Of a stretch of 64,000 nucleotides of DNA, positions 16,061 through 24,636 are shown piece by piece. Positions within the stretch are counted from its first letter, which is position 1; every line of letters starts with the position of its first letter. Position numbers and translations under genes: made by a program. Below the pieces are notes generated by a model, which was not told the origin of the DNA, searched no databases, and saw only the letters and a list, made by a program, of their open reading frames with translations. This DNA comes from an uncultured Clostridia bacterium. Its GTDB lineage: Bacteria > Bacillota > Clostridia > Christensenellales > UBA1242. The stretch lies in the NCBI GenBank assembly GCA_930990975.1, contig CAKNRR010000003.1, forward strand, positions 77,037-141,036, given 5' to 3'.

Positions 16061-19000
16061 TATCTGAGCATTAGCTTCAAGTTCCTTCTTTGAAGCATTG
16101 ATTGCTTTGACGATGTTTGAGATGACTTTATTTTTGTTTAGCCACCAATCTCTTGACCAAACTCTCATAATCTTCCAACCACGAGATTCAAGGAACTTGT
16201 TTCTATAAACATCTCTTTCAAGTATTGAATCGCTGCTTTTAAACGCTGAATAATCGCACTCTATTCCTAAAAGATACCTATCCAATTTAGCGTCATAAAC
16301 AGCAAGAGAAAGTTTATAATTCGTGTTGCCAAGATTTGTTTCAACATCATAACCAAGTTTTATCAAATCATCTTTTATGTATTTTTCGAGATTGTTTTCA
16401 ACCACAACCTCTTGTGATTCAGGCAATGTAGGCTTAAAGCTATCAAGTATAAATTCTGCTTCTTTTTTCTTTTTGCTTGAAACAGCCCTTACATATTTAA
16501 GATAGCTTTTAAATATCTTAGGTCCTGCATTTTTTGTGCCTTCAACAGCAAGCTCCTCAGGCTCAATACTTGTGACAACATAAATCTTTTCTTTTGCACG
16601 AGTTATTGCAACATTCAATCTATTTTCGCCACCTTCTGCAGATAGTGGACCAAAGTGAGCAACAACTTTTCCATATTCATTTCTTGCATAGCCAATACTA
16701 AAGATGATTATATCTCGCTCATCACCTTGTACATTTTCAAGATTTTTTATGAAAATTGAAATATCTTCGCCATTTTCTTTTCTGTTCTGCTCTCTTATAT
16801 AAGCATCTCTAAATGCGCTATCCTTTTGACATTCTTTATCAATCGCATCTTCAATTGCGTACTCTTGTTCGGTATTGAAAGTTATAATACCAATTGAACT
16901 TTTATTTCTCTTATTTTTTATAAGTTTCTTCAATAATGCCACAATAGCATTTGCTTCTTCTTGATTGCGTCTTCCAACCCATTTACCATTGACTTTTATG
17001 CGTTCTATTGGTTTATTGCCAACATTTTTTGATATATTTGGTGCAATTTGCAATTTCCCATCATAGAAAGCATGGTTTGAAAAGTTTATGAGCTCTTCAT
17101 TTTTACTTCTATAGTGATAAGTCAAATTTGTGCTTGTATATCTTGAAGTTGCAAGGTCAAGCAAACTTTCCACCTCAAGTGCAGCCTGTGTTGCAAGGTC
17201 AAGTTCATCCTCACTGTCATTTCCGAGATATCTCTTCATAAATGTCGCAGTAGGTCTTAATTGTTTTGAGTCACCTGCTACAACAATATATTTTCCTCTA
17301 TAGATTGTTGGAAGAGTGTTTTCTATAAACACTTGGCTGGCTTCGTCAAACAAGATTATATCAAACATATTCTTTTCAAGTGGGAATATTGTGGATACAC
17401 TTTCTGGAGATAAAAGCCAACATGGGAAAAGTTTTAAAAGATAGCTTCCATACAAATCCATCATCTTTCTTATTGGCATAAGTCCCTGTTGTTTTGTGAT
17501 TTGATATAGATAATTTTTGTTATCTTCATCATTATTGAAATGTTCTATATATTCATCTTTGAATTTATCCAAACATATTTCATTTGAAATTTTCTTTTCA
17601 TCCTCTTTCAATGACAAAATTCTGTTTCTTGTGTTTTCAAAATCTATTATCTTTGAAAGCTTGTCTTTATACATCTCCTCATAAGTGATTGTTTCATGAT
17701 ATACCCTTATTTCAAGCAGTTTGTCTATAACTTCTTTGAATTGTTTTAAATTCTTAGAGTTGCTGTAAGCAAAATTCAAAATGGTTTTTTCGTCATCTGT
17801 AAGACCTTTTAAAGACACATTTACATCACGAATTTCTACATAATCTTCAAGTGCATTTAGTAAAAGTTTCAAAAATATTGTGTTTCCATTGACTATATTA
17901 TCTACAGTCATCAAATATCCTTTTCTGTCAAGTACTTTTTCAAGCAATGAATAGTTGCTTATATATGATTGAATATCATTTAAAGTCCCTTCAAATTGTT
18001 CTTTGATTGCTTGTTCTTTCTTGTTAAGTTTATGCTTTACAAAAGGATATGCTGGGAAGATGACTTTTGACCAATTTAATGCTGTATGGAGTTTTGGATA
18101 ATCTATCTTTGATATCATCTTAACAAGAGGTTTAAGTTTTTCATTATCTTCTATGTCGTTTTCAAGCATATAAACCATAAGTTGTCTTGCATGAGCATGT
18201 TTTGCTGTGTCAAAAGGAATTATTGTCTTTTGAATAAGTCCATTCAAATAAGTTTTCATTTGATTTATGACATGAATTTCAACATCAGGTTTGATATGGT
18301 CAATAAGTGGATTGGTTTTCTTGAGCTCTATATATCTGTAATAAAGAGTGCTTTTATTCTTTTCTCTTATTACTCTAAGTGTTTGATAGATTCTGTTGTA
18401 ATCCATCTTCATGATTTCATGATTTTTAAGCATCAACTTATAAAGCACATAGTCGTTGCTTGTCTTTCCAATTCTTGCCGAGTTTGCATACATCTCTTGC
18501 AAAGTCAAGCCAAAAGGCGTCTTTGTAAAAAGTACATCAGAAATAGTTTTAAGCTCTTCAACTTCATTATCAATTTCTTTCTCAACTCTTTCAAATTCTT
18601 CTTGTTTATCCTCTCTTGGTTTATAACTCTCCATAACAGCTTGGTGCATTTTGTTGCATCTTTCATAAAATTCAACTTTATTTTTTTCTGCATCGGTTAT
18701 AAACATACATTTTGAATTGAGGTTTTTAAGTCTGTTGAATACAACATCAAGAGCAGCTTTTTTTTGCGATACAACAAGAACCTTTTTATTCTTGCATAAT
18801 GCGTCAGAAATTATATTGACAATGGTCTGTGATTTACCTGTTCCTGGAGGTCCATAAATTACTAAGTTGCCTGACTGATTAAGTTTTTCAATCGCATTTT
18901 CTTGTGCATAGTCAAGGTCATTTATTGTATAGACTTTGTCATCTACTTTCTTTATTTTTTTTGCCTGTTTCCCTGCCAACAATTGGTCAATAGCGTCGCT

Positions 19001-19879
19001 TGTAAGATGCTTCTTCTCAAGCAATGAATAATCATTGTATATCGCATTAGCAAGAGGAAACCTTCCTATAACGCAGGCATTTATAATCTTTAGCCCATCA
19101 TCTTTGTAAGATGGTTCAGCAATTTGTTCAAACCTTACCAATTCTTTATTATTTGCATCATAATCGAATTTGAAGCCGTAAGCTGACAAATAGTCAACTA
19201 CATCTTTCACACTTTTGAGCTTATAGTCTATCAAATTATCAAATTCCATTATAAGCCCTTCATTATTTAGTCGGTGTTCTTTTGCGTATGCAAGCATCAA
19301 AACCTTGTTGAATTGAATAAACTCATCATGCTTCGCCTCAATTGAAACAGTTGAATCATCTTCAATATTGACAACAACTGGGAATAAAATCAAAGGAGCT
19401 TTTATTTGCATATCTTTATTGATATAGCCTGTGACAAAAGGATAGCCTATAAACATCTCGTAACGCCCCGTTTCTTTCGCAAACTCCTCTATCTCTCTTT
19501 TCAAAGACTTAAGTTGAGAAACTTGTGAAAGAAGAAGTTTCTTTGTTTCTTCTTTTTTAACTCTTTCTCTTCTCAAATTTTCATTGCGTTTTTCCTCAGT
19601 GCTCATGTTTTTTGTATCAATAAAAGAAGCCTTAATCTTGTTTTCAAGATTAAAGTTTTTGCTCAATCTTTCTTTCGCCTCTTTCTTTATAAGAACATAG
19701 CTTGTACGCTTTCCCTTCCATAAAAAATTGAAAAACTCTTCAAATTCTTTTCCGTCATCACCTATAACTGCCCCAATATCATAAGCATATTTTTTGCTTA
19801 AATTTTTAGAATAAAGGCTTCTATTTTTACCACTTATCTCTATTAATCTTTCTTTATAATACTTATAAACTGCTCTCAT
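16052..19879 (-). CDS. SF1 helicase with C-terminal MTES_1575-type nuclease domain
   Basis: This 1275-residue cytoplasmic protein fuses an N-terminal accessory region (about 1-310), an SF1-type (DNA2/Upf1-like) helicase and a nuclease. Walker A is G343-P-P-G-T-G-K349-S; the DEAS Walker B is D845-E846 (LFDEASQVF). Motifs III-VI follow: GDSKQLRPT, TYHYRSKNEELI, NVQGDERDIIIFS and NVAITRAKEKIYV. About 500 residues of helical insert lie between motifs I and II. The C-terminus (about 1160-1265) fits the Vsr/PD-(D/E)XK-like MTES_1575 domain: E1207-C-D, then an RD..R.....GW core and RVWSRDWW. This architecture is often seen near defence genes but its neighbours here (zip, rnhB) are housekeeping. RBS GAGG. 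Enzyme class secure, biological role inferred. Confidence 0.88.
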   Translation of the reverse strand: MRAVYKYYKERLIEISGKNRSLYSKNLSKKYAYDIGAVIGDDGKEFEEFFNFLWKGKRTSYVLIKKEAKERLSKNFNLENKIKASFIDTKNMSTEEKRNENLRRERVKKEETKKLLLSQVSQLKSLKREIEEFAKETGRYEMFIGYPFVTGYINKDMQIKAPLILFPVVVNIEDDSTVSIEAKHDEFIQFNKVLMLAYAKEHRLNNEGLIMEFDNLIDYKLKSVKDVVDYLSAYGFKFDYDANNKELVRFEQIAEPSYKDDGLKIINACVIGRFPLANAIYNDYSLLEKKHLTSDAIDQLLAGKQAKKIKKVDDKVYTINDLDYAQENAIEKLNQSGNLVIYGPPGTGKSQTIVNIISDALCKNKKVLVVSQKKAALDVVFNRLKNLNSKCMFITDAEKNKVEFYERCNKMHQAVMESYKPREDKQEEFERVEKEIDNEVEELKTISDVLFTKTPFGLTLQEMYANSARIGKTSNDYVLYKLMLKNHEIMKMDYNRIYQTLRVIREKNKSTLYYRYIELKKTNPLIDHIKPDVEIHVINQMKTYLNGLIQKTIIPFDTAKHAHARQLMVYMLENDIEDNEKLKPLVKMISKIDYPKLHTALNWSKVIFPAYPFVKHKLNKKEQAIKEQFEGTLNDIQSYISNYSLLEKVLDRKGYLMTVDNIVNGNTIFLKLLLNALEDYVEIRDVNVSLKGLTDDEKTILNFAYSNSKNLKQFKEVIDKLLEIRVYHETITYEEMYKDKLSKIIDFENTRNRILSLKEDEKKISNEICLDKFKDEYIEHFNNDEDNKNYLYQITKQQGLMPIRKMMDLYGSYLLKLFPCWLLSPESVSTIFPLEKNMFDIILFDEASQVFIENTLPTIYRGKYIVVAGDSKQLRPTATFMKRYLGNDSEDELDLATQAALEVESLLDLATSRYTSTNLTYHYRSKNEELINFSNHAFYDGKLQIAPNISKNVGNKPIERIKVNGKWVGRRNQEEANAIVALLKKLIKNKRNKSSIGIITFNTEQEYAIEDAIDKECQKDSAFRDAYIREQNRKENGEDISIFIKNLENVQGDERDIIIFSIGYARNEYGKVVAHFGPLSAEGGENRLNVAITRAKEKIYVVTSIEPEELAVEGTKNAGPKIFKSYLKYVRAVSSKKKKEAEFILDSFKPTLPESQEVVVENNLEKYIKDDLIKLGYDVETNLGNTNYKLSLAVYDAKLDRYLLGIECDYSAFKSSDSILERDVYRNKFLESRGWKIMRVWSRDWWLNKNKVISNIVKAINASKKELEANAQIKK

Positions 19880-20010
19880 AATTTCCTCAACTTCTTATCT
19901 TTATGCCACTTTTTTATTAAATTTGTGATACATTATATTGTAACAAATAATGCTTAAGATTTCAATAAAAAAATCGCATTATTATTGAATTATTTGCTTC
20001 ATAAAAAAAA

Positions 20011-20598
20011 TTAATTTATAAACTTTTTTATAAAACTTTCTCTGTGAATTTTGCTCTTCCCATATTGTCTTAACAAGGCTATATGTTCTTTTGTGCCATA
20101 TCCTTTATGTTTTGCAAAGTTATACTGCGGATAGTCAAGTGACAACTTTTTCATCAATCTATCTCTATAAACCTTTGCCAGTATTGACGCAGAGGCTATA
20201 TTGTAGCTTAAACTGTCGCCCTTGATTATATTTTCTTGCGGAATTTGCGTGTCAATATGTACAGCATCAATTAAAACAATATCTGGCTTTATCTTAAGAT
20301 TTTCAAGTGCTTTTTTCATTCCAAGTTTTGTAGCATTCAGAATATTGATTTCGTCAATCGTCCTTTCATCTATTTCAACTATTGAAAAGTCTATCGCTGT
20401 AGAAATGATTTTATCAAATAGCTCTTCCCTTTTCTTCTCTGTAAGTTTTTTGCTGTCATTGATTCCATCAATCAGTTTATCCTCATCAAGTGGCATTATT
20501 ACGCACGCACAAACAACAGGTCCAGCCAGTGGACCTCTTCCCGCCTCGTCAATTCCCGCAATCAACTTCATGTCATATTTCTTTTCATAATCTAACAT
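20011..20598 (-). CDS. rnhB: Ribonuclease HII
   Basis: RNase HII cuts at ribonucleotides embedded in DNA and starts ribonucleotide excision repair. The 195-residue protein shows the opening GIDEAGRGPLAGPVV motif (catalytic D17-E18 and the GRG that reads the 2'-OH), a third Asp in VLIDAVHID and the DSLSYNIASASILAKVYRD motif with the fourth acidic residue and the conserved Tyr. Length is normal. The Shine-Dalgarno is weak (AGAG); an internal ATG at codon 10 would still keep the active site but has no better RBS. A TTGAAA-16-TAAAAT promoter is visible on the minus strand upstream. Confidence 0.95.
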   Translation of the reverse strand: MLDYEKKYDMKLIAGIDEAGRGPLAGPVVCACVIMPLDEDKLIDGINDSKKLTEKKREELFDKIISTAIDFSIVEIDERTIDEINILNATKLGMKKALENLKIKPDIVLIDAVHIDTQIPQENIIKGDSLSYNIASASILAKVYRDRLMKKLSLDYPQYNFAKHKGYGTKEHIALLRQYGKSKIHRESFIKKFIN

Positions 20599-20705
20599 TA
20601 TTTTCTCTTTTCTTATAATATTTTAACACCTATTTTAAATATTTCAAACTGATTAAGGCGGCAATTCTAAGAAATTTGCGTTGTCAAAATAATTCTTATT
20701 ATTTA

Positions 20706-20734
20706 TTGAAAAATTTAATTTTATATGCTAAAAT
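20706..20734 (+). promoter_or_regulatory. Promoter of dgt
   Basis: TTGAAA (20706-20711), 17-base spacer, TAAAAT (20729-20734). Transcription near 20741 rules out the in-frame ATG at 20725 and supports the start at 20776, which has GAGGGA ahead of it. Confidence 0.65.
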
Positions 20735-20775
20735 ATTTTTTAATAAATAAGATAAATTTAAAAGAGGGAAGATTT

Positions 20776-22008
20776 ATGAACAATAGTTTTAAAGAAGTCG
20801 CTGCTACAAGCTTAAACAAAAACTATGAGAAACTGATAAAACGCGAAAAGGAACTTTTTCAATCTCCAAATGAAATACGCCAGCCTTTCGCAAGAGATTA
20901 TACGCGTATTTTACATTCTACCGCATATCGAAGACTTAAACATAAAACACAAGTTTTTTATAATATTGAAAGCGACCATATTTGCACAAGAATGGAACAT
21001 GTGCTTCATGTTGAATCAGTCAGTTATACCATTGCAAAAACACTTGAGCTCAATGATGAGCTGACTCATGCCATTGCTATGGGACATGATTTAGGACATG
21101 CACCTTTTGGACATTATGGAGAAAGTGTCATCAACAAACTTAGCAAGCAGTATCTTGGAAAAAACTTTTGGCATGAAAGAAACGGACTTTATTTTGTCGA
21201 CAATATTGAGCTTTTGCCAGACCATAGTGACAACTTCCAAAACCTTAATTTGACATACGCAGTCCGTGACGGAATTATCTCCCACTGTGGCGAACGAGAT
21301 ATAAACTCATTGCGACCTCGAAACGAATTTATTGATTTGCAAGATTTTACAACTCCTGGACAATATAACCCCGTCACTTATGAAGGTTGCGTCGTAAAAA
21401 TAGCCGACAAGATTGCTTATATCGGCAGAGATATTGAAGATGCAATCAGTCTTGGTTTTCTAAGTGAAAACAGTTTGAAAGAACTTTCAAAAATTGTCAA
21501 GCTTGATGATAATAGTTCGGTTATCAATACCAGCACCATTATGGGCAATATGATAAGAGATATTTGCAAAAACAGCAGCGTGGAAAAAGGAATTTGTTTG
21601 TCTGAAGAAATGTCAGACATCTTAAACAAAATCAAACAATTCAACTATATTCATATTTATGGAAATAAAAGATTTGAACCTTTTAAGAAATATGCCGAAC
21701 TGATTATTAATGAAATTTTCAACACCCTCCTTGACTGTTATGATAACGGCGATATCTTTGGCGGACTTGAAAAGAAAGAAAAATTTTGCAAGTATTTGAT
21801 TGGAGAATTTAGAGATTATTTAATTAAATATTGCGAAACATGCGTTTTGCCAAAACAATATCAAGAAAAGGCACAGCGATTTAAAAATAAAAAAATATAT
21901 GAAAAACTGCAGACAAAAGAATTGTATATCCAAGCTATCATTGACTATATTGCTGGGATGACTGACCGCTATGCAGTTAAAACATTCAATGACCTTATCA
22001 CATACTAA
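20776..22008 (+). CDS. dgt: Deoxyguanosinetriphosphate triphosphohydrolase-like HD protein
   Basis: This 410-residue HD-domain protein is of the dGTPase family, which cleaves dNTPs to the nucleoside and triphosphate and controls dNTP pools. The N-terminal RDYTRILHSTAYRRL segment and the following H-D pieces (RMEHVLHVESVSY, then MGHDLGHAPFGH, with a later Asp in VVKIADKIAYIGRDIEDA) supply the metal-binding His/Asp set. Length fits the shorter type 2-like dGTPases rather than E. coli Dgt (505). I start it at 20776 because GAGGGA lies seven bases upstream and the promoter lies downstream of the other candidate ATG. An IS3 scar begins about 40 bases past the stop. Confidence 0.93.
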   Translation: MNNSFKEVAATSLNKNYEKLIKREKELFQSPNEIRQPFARDYTRILHSTAYRRLKHKTQVFYNIESDHICTRMEHVLHVESVSYTIAKTLELNDELTHAIAMGHDLGHAPFGHYGESVINKLSKQYLGKNFWHERNGLYFVDNIELLPDHSDNFQNLNLTYAVRDGIISHCGERDINSLRPRNEFIDLQDFTTPGQYNPVTYEGCVVKIADKIAYIGRDIEDAISLGFLSENSLKELSKIVKLDDNSSVINTSTIMGNMIRDICKNSSVEKGICLSEEMSDILNKIKQFNYIHIYGNKRFEPFKKYAELIINEIFNTLLDCYDNGDIFGGLEKKEKFCKYLIGEFRDYLIKYCETCVLPKQYQEKAQRFKNKKIYEKLQTKELYIQAIIDYIAGMTDRYAVKTFNDLITY

Positions 22009-22049
22009 AAAAAATTTCATAATATTAAAAAATCTAGGCTTTTTTGGGG

Positions 22050-22220
22050 TGCACCCAAAAAGTTGGACAAAATTAAATTAAATAAATTGATTTTGAGTTC
22101 GGTATTTTACCGGACTCATTTTTAATCTTAAATTTATTCTCTCGTTATTGTAATATATATATATTCTTTCAATTTGTCAATGAAAGTGTTAACACTTTCA
22201 AATTTTTCTCCATAAATTAT
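22050..22220 (-). mobile_element. IS3-family insertion sequence remnant (3' end of orfB plus terminal repeat)
   Basis: Read on the minus strand this 170-base piece encodes the C-terminus of an IS3-family OrfB transposase: IIYGEKFESVNTFIDKLKEY, then a YNNERI-like segment and LKMSPVKYRTQ, ending at TAA. It is followed by an IS3-type terminal repeat beginning TGCACCCAAAAAGTTGGAC (plus strand from 22050). The rest of the element is missing. Its upstream boundary coincides with the point at which the radical SAM frame breaks off (about 22217). The flank outside the repeat mirrors it (TTTTTGGGG next to TGCACCCAAAAA), as if two ends abut. It is a dead fragment. Confidence 0.82.
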
Positions 22221-22438
22221 TCTAACAATTTTTTTAATGTATCATATTTAGCCAATGGTTCTCCACCGGTAAAAATGAGCAATCTAGGTTTTGCGACTTC
22301 TAAAACATTTTTTATAAAAAGGTCTGCATCTATCGTACTTGCATCTCTAAAATCTGCTTGACTACAAAACGAGCATTTTAAATTGCAACATCTTGTAAGT
22401 TGAACTTTAACCCAATCTAATTTTTCTATTTTTTCCAT
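22217..22438 (-). pseudogene. Radical SAM protein, 3'-truncated by an IS3 fragment
   Basis: The first 73 residues of a radical SAM enzyme remain: a start MEKIEKLDWVKVQLTRCCNL, the Cx3Cx2C cluster motif (CNLKCSFC) that binds the 4Fe-4S cluster, and the SAM-binding GGEPL segment. The frame then runs into the IS3 remnant and stops at the TAA created there. A complete enzyme needs about 250-400 residues, so it is non-functional. The ATG is nine bases after the Nudix stop, with GAGAG ahead; it was the last gene of the cassette. Substrate cannot be assigned. Confidence 0.82.
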
Positions 22439-22447
22439 GATTCTCTC

Positions 22448-22861
22448 TTATTTTATCTTTTTTATTGTTTTTTCAAGAGCATTTTTTGCATCGTTATGTT
22501 TTAACATTTTTAATGCGTAATCTACTTCAACCCATTTTCCATCAATAAAACCTTCATTTTTATTGTAAGTAATTTCTCTTTCATCATTAATTATGAAAGC
22601 AAAAACCTTTATGACTTTAACTGCATTTTCTCCACTAAAATAGAATTTGTATTCATCTACTTGACCAATAGATTCTTGTGCGTTAACTTTAACATTGCTT
22701 TCTTCATACAATTCTCTAATAGCTGCATCAAGTTCTGTCTCATTAGACTCTACATGCCCCTTAGGGAATACCCATTCTCCTTCACTATTTAACAACAATA
22801 CCTTTAATTTTTTTTCTTTTTTTGTAATTACAATTGCCATACTTGAAATTTTTTCTATCAT
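22448..22861 (-). CDS. Nudix hydrolase of the carrier-protein cassette
   Basis: The 137-residue protein has a full Nudix box: PKGHVESNETELDAAIR followed by ELYEESNV, with Asn in place of the last Gly. The preceding strand GEWVFPKGH is typical of diadenosine polyphosphate or (d)NTP pyrophosphohydrolases. Its ATG overlaps the stop of the carrier-protein gene (ATGA), and AAGGAG lies within the end of that gene, so translation is coupled. It appears intact although both ends of its operon are broken. Its role in the original pathway is unknown. Confidence 0.85.
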   Translation of the reverse strand: MIEKISSMAIVITKKEKKLKVLLLNSEGEWVFPKGHVESNETELDAAIRELYEESNVKVNAQESIGQVDEYKFYFSGENAVKVIKVFAFIINDEREITYNKNEGFIDGKWVEVDYALKMLKHNDAKNALEKTIKKIK

Positions 22862-23094
22862 TTTTTATTCTCCTTTATAAAATTATATATTTTTCTAATT
22901 GAAGTAAGTTCAGGAATTATATCCTCATTAAACTTCAATGAAAAAGCATCGCAAATATTAATTACTATTAAAACATGTGCCAATGAATCCCAATTATCTG
23001 TATTTTTAATATCTGAATCTAGATTTAAAGTGTTTTTGTTTACTTTTAGACATTTTGAAACAACATCTATTATCTTAATTAATATATCATCCAT
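22858..23094 (-). CDS. Acyl/peptidyl carrier protein
   Basis: The 78-residue acidic helical protein has the carrier-protein signature NWDSLAH, with Ser37 as the likely phosphopantetheine attachment site. The surrounding helices (CLKVNKNTLNLDSDI and the final TSIRKIYNFIKEN) fit the four-helix ACP fold. It is not the fatty-acid ACP context: the upstream gene encodes an amino acid:carrier protein ligase tail whose TGA overlaps this ATG (ATGGATGA), so the carrier most likely received an aminoacyl group. The downstream Nudix gene overlaps by four bases. Confidence 0.85.
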   Translation of the reverse strand: MDDILIKIIDVVSKCLKVNKNTLNLDSDIKNTDNWDSLAHVLIVINICDAFSLKFNEDIIPELTSIRKIYNFIKENKK

Positions 23095-23338
23095 AATTTT
23101 CCTCTATCAATTTTTTTATTTCTGTGGGAAATTTGTCTTTATCATATCCAAACTGACACAATATAGAATAACACCATCTTTCAATTCCAAAGCCCAGACA
23201 CAACGACTCGTAATATTTTTCGCCATTTTTAATGCCCCATTGTTTAGTAAAAAAATCATTATGCATATTTATAGAGCAACCTGCAATTGTTTCTTCTTGA
23301 TTTAACCTTAATCTGGGGTGCAGATCATTTGGGCTTAG
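23087..23338 (-). pseudogene. Amino acid:[carrier protein] ligase, C-terminal fragment
   Basis: Only the last 83 codons survive, open from about 23338 to TGA 23087. Read on the minus strand they contain RLRLNQEETIAGCSINMHND, the zinc-type Cys, a FTKQWGIKNGEKYYESLC segment and the class II motif 3 FGIERWCYSIL. This matches the C-terminus of the seryl-tRNA-synthetase-like enzymes that load an amino acid onto a carrier protein, and the next gene is exactly such a carrier. No start codon, RBS or N-terminal two thirds are present; the sequence upstream changes abruptly to an A/T tract at about 23340. I infer a deletion. Confidence 0.75.
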
Positions 23339-23432
23339 ATTTTTCTTTTTTATTATATTTTTTATATTTTATTACATTAATTTCACTTAATTTTATTTAG
23401 TTTTGTTTTTATTTTTTTTATTTTGTATAACT

Positions 23433-24140
23433 TTAAACATTTCTCTCTTCATTAGTTTCTACTTGTTTTTCTCTTTCTATTGGCCAAATATCATATACAA
23501 AATTACTATATTTTTCATTTATCTCGCTTGCAGGTAAATTAATCAACAAATAATATGCGTCCAAGTTTTCTTTTCCAAGCAGTTTTAAGGTTGCTAAATA
23601 GTGGTCATATTCACCTTTCTCGTCTTTATTAAAAGATATAAGTTCAACACCTTCTTTCTTTAAATTTCCAATGTATTCTTCTAACTTTACATTATAAAAA
23701 TTTTGTGGTGAAGATTTATAATCTTTTTCTTTGCAATGTATAAGCGAACTTAAATCAACAACAAAAGCATTACCATCCATTATCACAACATTTAAAGCAT
23801 GTCCAATCTTTTTCCCCTCTTTATTAAGATTGCAAGCACTATAAAAAATATTCATATCGCCATCAATGACACCAATAAGAGAAAGTGCTTGAGCAAATTG
23901 TTGACAAACTCCATCCCCTGTTTGCAAAAACTCGCGAAGCTCTTTTTCGCTTAAATCCAATGATTCTTCAACCGAGCCTCCAACTATAGCATCTCGTCTT
24001 TGCTTGTCATATCTTCCAATATCAACAAAATGTTTAATATAGTTTTCTAATCTTTGTTTTGGTGGCAATGTCTTATTTTTATCAACTAAGTCTGACAAAT
24101 AATTTAAAACATATTCCTCGTTTGTATTTTCTTTTGCCAT
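23433..24140 (-). CDS. Transglutaminase-like cysteine-protease-fold protein
   Basis: The 235-residue soluble protein shows a Cys-His-Asp order typical of the transglutaminase-like superfamily: Cys79 in GDGVCQQFAQALSLIG, His114 in IGHALNVVIMDG and Asp129 in AFVVDLSS, with the expected spacing of about 35 and 15 residues. It may be a peptidase, an amidase or a cross-linking enzyme. It has no signal peptide, so it is cytoplasmic. A GGAG lies seven bases before the ATG. It is 52 bases downstream of the DUF6884 gene on the same strand, so it could be the third gene of that operon. I know no experimentally defined homologue. Confidence 0.72.
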   Translation of the reverse strand: MAKENTNEEYVLNYLSDLVDKNKTLPPKQRLENYIKHFVDIGRYDKQRRDAIVGGSVEESLDLSEKELREFLQTGDGVCQQFAQALSLIGVIDGDMNIFYSACNLNKEGKKIGHALNVVIMDGNAFVVDLSSLIHCKEKDYKSSPQNFYNVKLEEYIGNLKKEGVELISFNKDEKGEYDHYLATLKLLGKENLDAYYLLINLPASEINEKYSNFVYDIWPIEREKQVETNEERNV

Positions 24141-24192
24141 TGCTATTCTCCATTGCTTGATAATTATTTTAATTTGTATTTTTTTTATTTTC

Positions 24193-24636
24193 TTATAATG
24201 TTCTGTCTTCCTCTTGTTCTTCTTTCAAATAGTGAAGTTGATTTCCTATTCCACCAACATCTTCTAATGGCACTGAAATTTTTGTATCGTATTTTGTTTT
24301 TATCATCGGAATCAAAAATTTTCTATAATTTTGACCGGCAAGAAAAATAAGTTCTGCATCATTCAAATCAATTTTTTCTTCCATTTGTTTAAATACTTTC
24401 TCTGCCCAACTTTTCTTTACAGTATTTTTTGCACCATTTAATGTTTGATTATATGGCTCCAGCACTTCATTCTCGTCTACAAGTCCATGTTTTGCTGAAA
24501 GAATAAAAACTTTATCAGCATGTTTTTTAGCATAATTGTAAGCATAGCTAAACAATACACTCTCACTATACAATTCCTTTGCTTGGCATTTATAATTCTT
24601 CTTTTTCTTAGTGCAAGCTATCAATGCTACTTTCAT
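24193..24636 (-). CDS. DUF6884-like protein
   Basis: The 147-residue form starts at ATG 24636 (MKVALIACTKKKK), which places the conserved strand 1 at the N-terminus; a longer form from 24678 would overlap the upstream gene further and has no better RBS. Motifs are VALIACTKKK, then AKELYSESVLFSYA, then VFILSAKHGLVDENE and EPYNQTL, the pattern of DUF6884. The ILSAKHG segment looks like an active-site or nucleotide-binding loop. It overlaps the GIY-YIG gene by 29 bases, which strongly suggests coexpression. Biochemical function is unknown; a nucleic-acid role is inferred from its partner. Confidence 0.75.
   Translation of the reverse strand: MKVALIACTKKKKNYKCQAKELYSESVLFSYAYNYAKKHADKVFILSAKHGLVDENEVLEPYNQTLNGAKNTVKKSWAEKVFKQMEEKIDLNDAELIFLAGQNYRKFLIPMIKTKYDTKISVPLEDVGGIGNQLHYLKEEQEEDRTL

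Noticed and set aside
18182-18715. 177-codon plus-strand frame inside the helicase gene
   Set aside because: Antisense to an intact, motif-bearing gene; no ribosome binding site; composition mirrors the sense codons.
20725-20775. Longer N-terminus for dgt starting at 20725
   Set aside because: The promoter's predicted start (about 20741) lies downstream of that ATG, and the only good RBS precedes 20776.
22046-23322. TGGGGTGCA direct repeat at 22045 and 23314 flanking the truncated cassette
   Set aside because: The second copy lies inside conserved ligase codons (DLHPRL region), so it is most simply a coincidence rather than a target duplication or excision site.
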